From an uncultured Lachnoclostridium sp. (GTDB taxonomy: Bacteria > Bacillota > Clostridia > Lachnospirales > Lachnospiraceae), in contig CAMKRZ010000008.1 in NCBI GenBank assembly GCA_946415315.1, forward strand, positions 1 through 64,000: a stretch of 64,000 nt of DNA, in the 5' to 3' direction. The position numbers were made by a program, and so were the translations under genes. How positions within the stretch are numbered: position 1 is the first letter of the stretch; each line of letters begins with the position of its first letter. Under the pieces are notes generated by a model. That model did not search any database. It was not told where the DNA came from and saw only the letters and a program-made list of their open reading frames with translations. Below, piece after piece: positions 61,273-64,000 of this stretch.

Positions 61273-63897
61273 TTACTGTCCGCTGTGCTCGTTCACATAC
61301 CGGCGGATGTTCGAAGCATTTGCATACTTCTCCACCTTCTCGTTTCCGAGAACGACCAGCGTCGGTGCCTGCATGATGCCGTACTTCATCGCGAGGTCGC
61401 TGTTCTCCTCGGCATCGATCACCGTGTAGTCAACACCGTTCAGGAATTCCTTCGCAAGTTTGCAGTTCGGGCACTTCTGGGTTGTGAACAGAAGAAGCTG
61501 GTTCTTGCTGTCCGCCGCATCTACTGCCTCTGCCGCAGAAGCGATGTCCGCAGCAATCTCCTTCGCGTCATCAGCGATGGTTCCCGCTGCCGATGCAGCC
61601 GCCTCCGTGAAAGCAGCCTCCTCGATCACAGCAGTAGCTTCCGCCGCTGCCTCAGCGGTTTCTGCCGCAACAAACTGATCCGCTGCTTCCACAGCCGAAA
61701 CAGCCTTGTCTGCAACTTCCTCTTTGACATCCGCGAATGCCTTGTTATCATCGGATTCTACTAAAGTAGAATATACATCCTGGCTAATCGTCACGCCACC
61801 GCCCGTGCAGCATCTGCCAGCGTTGAAATCGCCGAGATTGTACGTCAGACGATCCTTGTACTCCTGCGACTTACCCTCGTTCCAGTTCTGAACCGGACGA
61901 TAGTAACCGGTGATACGGCTGTAAACTTCCGTCGCCTTGCCGCAGTGAGGACATACCTTCACCTCGCCGGTCAGATAGCCGTGCTCCGCGCAAACGGAGT
62001 ACGTCGGGGACATCGTGTAGTACGGAAGCTCATAATTTTCCGCGATCGTGCGAACCAGCTTCGCGGCCGCCTGCCAGTCAGGCAGCTTCTCGCCGAGGAA
62101 GCAGTGGAACACCGTGCCGGACGTGTAGAGCGTCTGCAGCTTGTCCTGGATATCCAGCGCCGAGAATACGTCGTCGGTATAGCCGACCGGAAGATGTGAG
62201 CTGTTGGTGTAGTACGGAGTCTCGCCGGGCGCGCCTGCCGTGAGGATGTCCGGGAACTGCTCGCGGTCATGCTTCGCAAGACGGTACGAGGTGGATTCTG
62301 CCGGAGTTGCCTCGAGGTTGTACAGATCGCCGTACATCTCCTGGTAGTCGCTCAGACGCTCACGCATGTGATTGAGCACCTGCTTTGTGAACTCCTGCGT
62401 CTCCGGAGTCGTCATATCCTTGCCGATCCACTTTGCGTTCAGACCCGCTTCGTTCATACCGACAAGACCGATCGTCGAAAAATGATTGTCAAACGTGCCG
62501 AGGTAACGCTTCGTGTAAGGATACAGACCCTCGTTAAGAAGCTTCGTGATGACGGTACGCTTTACCTTCAGGGAACGTGCGGCAACATCCATCAGACGGT
62601 CGAGTCTCTTGTAGAAATCAGCCTCGTCCGTTGCCTGGTACGCGATGCGCGGCATGTTGATCGTCACGACACCGATACTACCGGTGCTCTCGCCCGAACC
62701 GAAGAATCCGCCGGTCTTCTTGCGAAGCTCACGCAGGTCAAGGCGCAGACGGCAGCACATCGAACGAACGTCGCTCGGCTGCATGTCGCTGTTGATATAG
62801 TTGCTGAAGTAAGGCGTGCCGTACTTCGCGGTCATCTCAAAGAGAAGACGGTTATTTTCCGTGTCGGACCAGTCGAAATCCTTCGTGATGGAGTATGTCG
62901 GGATCGGATACTGGAAGCCGCGGCCGTTCGCGTCACCCTCGACCATGGTCTCGATAAATGCCTTGTTGACCATGTCCATCTCTTTCTTGCAGTCCTTGTA
63001 GCAGAAGTCGAGCTCCTCGCCGCCGACAAGGCACGGAAGCTCAGCCATATCGGCCGGCACGGTCCAGTCGAGCGTGATGTTCGAGAAAGGCGCCTGCGTG
63101 CCCCAGCGGCTCGGCGTGTTCACGCCGTATACGAAACTCTGGATGCACTGCTTGACTTCCTTGTAGGAAAGGTTGTCGATCTTGACGAACGGCGCAAGAT
63201 ACGTGTCAAACGAGGAAAATGCCTGCGCGCCGGCCCACTCGTTCTGCATGATACCGAGGAAGTTGACCATCTGGTTCATGAGGGTCGAGAGATGCTTTGC
63301 CGGGGACGAGGTGATCTTGCCGGGAATTCCGCCCAGGCCTTCCATGATGAGCTGCTTCAGGGACCAGCCTGCGCAGTATCCGGTCAGCATGGAGAGGTCA
63401 TGGATGTGAATGTCGGCGTTCTTGTGCGCGTCGCGGATCTCCTGATCGTAGATCTCGGAGAGCCAGTAGTTCGCCGTGATGGAGCCGGAGTTGTGCAGGA
63501 TCAGACCACCGACGGAATACGTAACGGTCGAGTTCTCCTTCACGCGCCAGTCCTCCTCATGGACGTAGCTGTTCACGATCTTCTTGTAATCGAGGATCGT
63601 CGACTTCATCTCACGCAGCTTCTCGCGCTGCTTGCGATAGAGGATGTATGCCTTCGCGACGTCGGTGTATCCGGTCTGCTCCAGGACATGCTCCACGCTG
63701 TCCTGAATGTCCTCCACCCCGATCACACCGTTCTCTACTTTATGCTGAAACTGCGCAGTGACGCGAAGCGACAGAAGGCTGATGATGTCGGACGTATATT
63801 CCTTGTTCGTCGCCTTGAATGCCTTCTCGATAGCCGCATCGATCTTGTGCAGGTCAAATTCTTTCAGTTCCCCGTTCCGTTTTGCTACCTGAATCAT
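61273..63897 (-). CDS. nrdD: Anaerobic ribonucleoside-triphosphate reductase with fused redoxin
   Basis: Class III reductase making dNTPs without oxygen by glycyl-radical chemistry. 874 residues: ATP-cone 1-90; catalytic barrel with GYCAGW and MCCRLRL cysteines and NTPSRWGTQAPFSN; four zinc ligands in CAEHGY and CPHCG; and the glycyl radical in RITGYYRP (about residue 663). After the normal end come a GRCCTGGG segment, an Ala/Glu-rich linker of about 70 residues and a C-terminal glutaredoxin/NrdH-like domain (FTTQKCPNCKLAKEF, APTLVVLG). The fused redoxin may supply reducing power in cis. No nrdG activase gene is adjacent within the window. Confidence 0.93.
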   Translation of the reverse strand: MIQVAKRNGELKEFDLHKIDAAIEKAFKATNKEYTSDIISLLSLRVTAQFQHKVENGVIGVEDIQDSVEHVLEQTGYTDVAKAYILYRKQREKLREMKSTILDYKKIVNSYVHEEDWRVKENSTVTYSVGGLILHNSGSITANYWLSEIYDQEIRDAHKNADIHIHDLSMLTGYCAGWSLKQLIMEGLGGIPGKITSSPAKHLSTLMNQMVNFLGIMQNEWAGAQAFSSFDTYLAPFVKIDNLSYKEVKQCIQSFVYGVNTPSRWGTQAPFSNITLDWTVPADMAELPCLVGGEELDFCYKDCKKEMDMVNKAFIETMVEGDANGRGFQYPIPTYSITKDFDWSDTENNRLLFEMTAKYGTPYFSNYINSDMQPSDVRSMCCRLRLDLRELRKKTGGFFGSGESTGSIGVVTINMPRIAYQATDEADFYKRLDRLMDVAARSLKVKRTVITKLLNEGLYPYTKRYLGTFDNHFSTIGLVGMNEAGLNAKWIGKDMTTPETQEFTKQVLNHMRERLSDYQEMYGDLYNLEATPAESTSYRLAKHDREQFPDILTAGAPGETPYYTNSSHLPVGYTDDVFSALDIQDKLQTLYTSGTVFHCFLGEKLPDWQAAAKLVRTIAENYELPYYTMSPTYSVCAEHGYLTGEVKVCPHCGKATEVYSRITGYYRPVQNWNEGKSQEYKDRLTYNLGDFNAGRCCTGGGVTISQDVYSTLVESDDNKAFADVKEEVADKAVSAVEAADQFVAAETAEAAAEATAVIEEAAFTEAAASAAGTIADDAKEIAADIASAAEAVDAADSKNQLLLFTTQKCPNCKLAKEFLNGVDYTVIDAEENSDLAMKYGIMQAPTLVVLGNEKVEKYANASNIRRYVNEHSGQ

Positions 63898-63960
63898 TTT
63901 CTTTCCACTCTCCTTTTTTACATTTTACCGCGGGTTTCTGCCTTGCGGGCGATTGTCTTC

Positions 63961-63990
63961 ATGATAGCACAGGCCACCCGAGCATGTCAA
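63961..63990 (-). promoter_or_regulatory. Promoter of nrdD
   Basis: On the minus strand TTGACA (63985-63990), an 18-base spacer and TATCAT (63961-63966). The leader to the ATG is about 55 bases and contains AAAGGAG. Confidence 0.65.
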
Positions 63991-64000
63991 CAAAATATTG

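Overview
The window looks like a chromosomal segment of a Gram-positive anaerobe of the class Clostridia, most likely a Lachnospiraceae-type gut or rumen bacterium. The reasons are AGGAGG ribosome-binding sites, an [FeFe]-hydrogenase maturation set (HydE, HydG, HydF), an anaerobic class III ribonucleotide reductase, a rel-hemZ-hisS cluster, a Firmicutes-style type VII secretion system (T7SS), and surface proteins built from Ig-like, LRR and InlB-type repeats. No rRNA, tRNA, CRISPR array or insertion sequence was recognised.

Layout. 1-11.3 kb: a wrecked two-component system; a GntR regulator with an ABC exporter; a minus-strand hyd operon that starts with a small unknown gene; divergent from it, a stand-alone GMP synthetase ATP-pyrophosphatase; an XRE regulator; a small RNA locus with its own promoter, two covarying tandem structured units and a terminator; a fragment resembling Vsr endonuclease; and an AraC/GyrI-like regulator.

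11.3-43.6 kb: one minus-strand supercluster of about 32 kb, beginning at a near-consensus promoter (43590-43618). In transcription order it encodes a membrane protein, a PP2C phosphatase, zinc-ribbon transmembrane Ser/Thr kinases, a kinase-less zinc-ribbon membrane protein, a second PP2C, an unknown protein, two more kinases with a lipoprotein between them, an FHA-containing EssC ATPase, the ubiquitin-like EsaB, WXG100 proteins, a GHSKG lipase-like protein, a possible WXG/LXG-type effector, DUF4176, two more WXG100-like proteins, and an Ig/LRR surface protein. There are five kinases in all, one with its zinc ribbon cut off by an in-frame stop. Their extracellular parts carry PASTA, InlB, NPCBM-like, Ig-like and an unnamed Cys-containing domain. 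This reads as a T7SS physically tied to a kinase/phosphatase/FHA signalling network that senses the cell surface. It is the most unusual content of the window.

43.9-64 kb: housekeeping. An AAA_28-CYTH fusion, aldose epimerase, and a long minus-strand run (ilvE, murD-like, capA-like, rel, MBL hydrolase, hemZ, HDIG protein, hisS) with a promoter at 57.03 kb and a terminator at 46.43 kb. Then dihydrofolate reductase, a DUF6273-like/Ig surface protein, thymidylate synthase, and an NrdD with a glutaredoxin-like domain fused to its C-terminus. FolA, ThyA and NrdD lie close together and all serve dNTP/dTMP supply.
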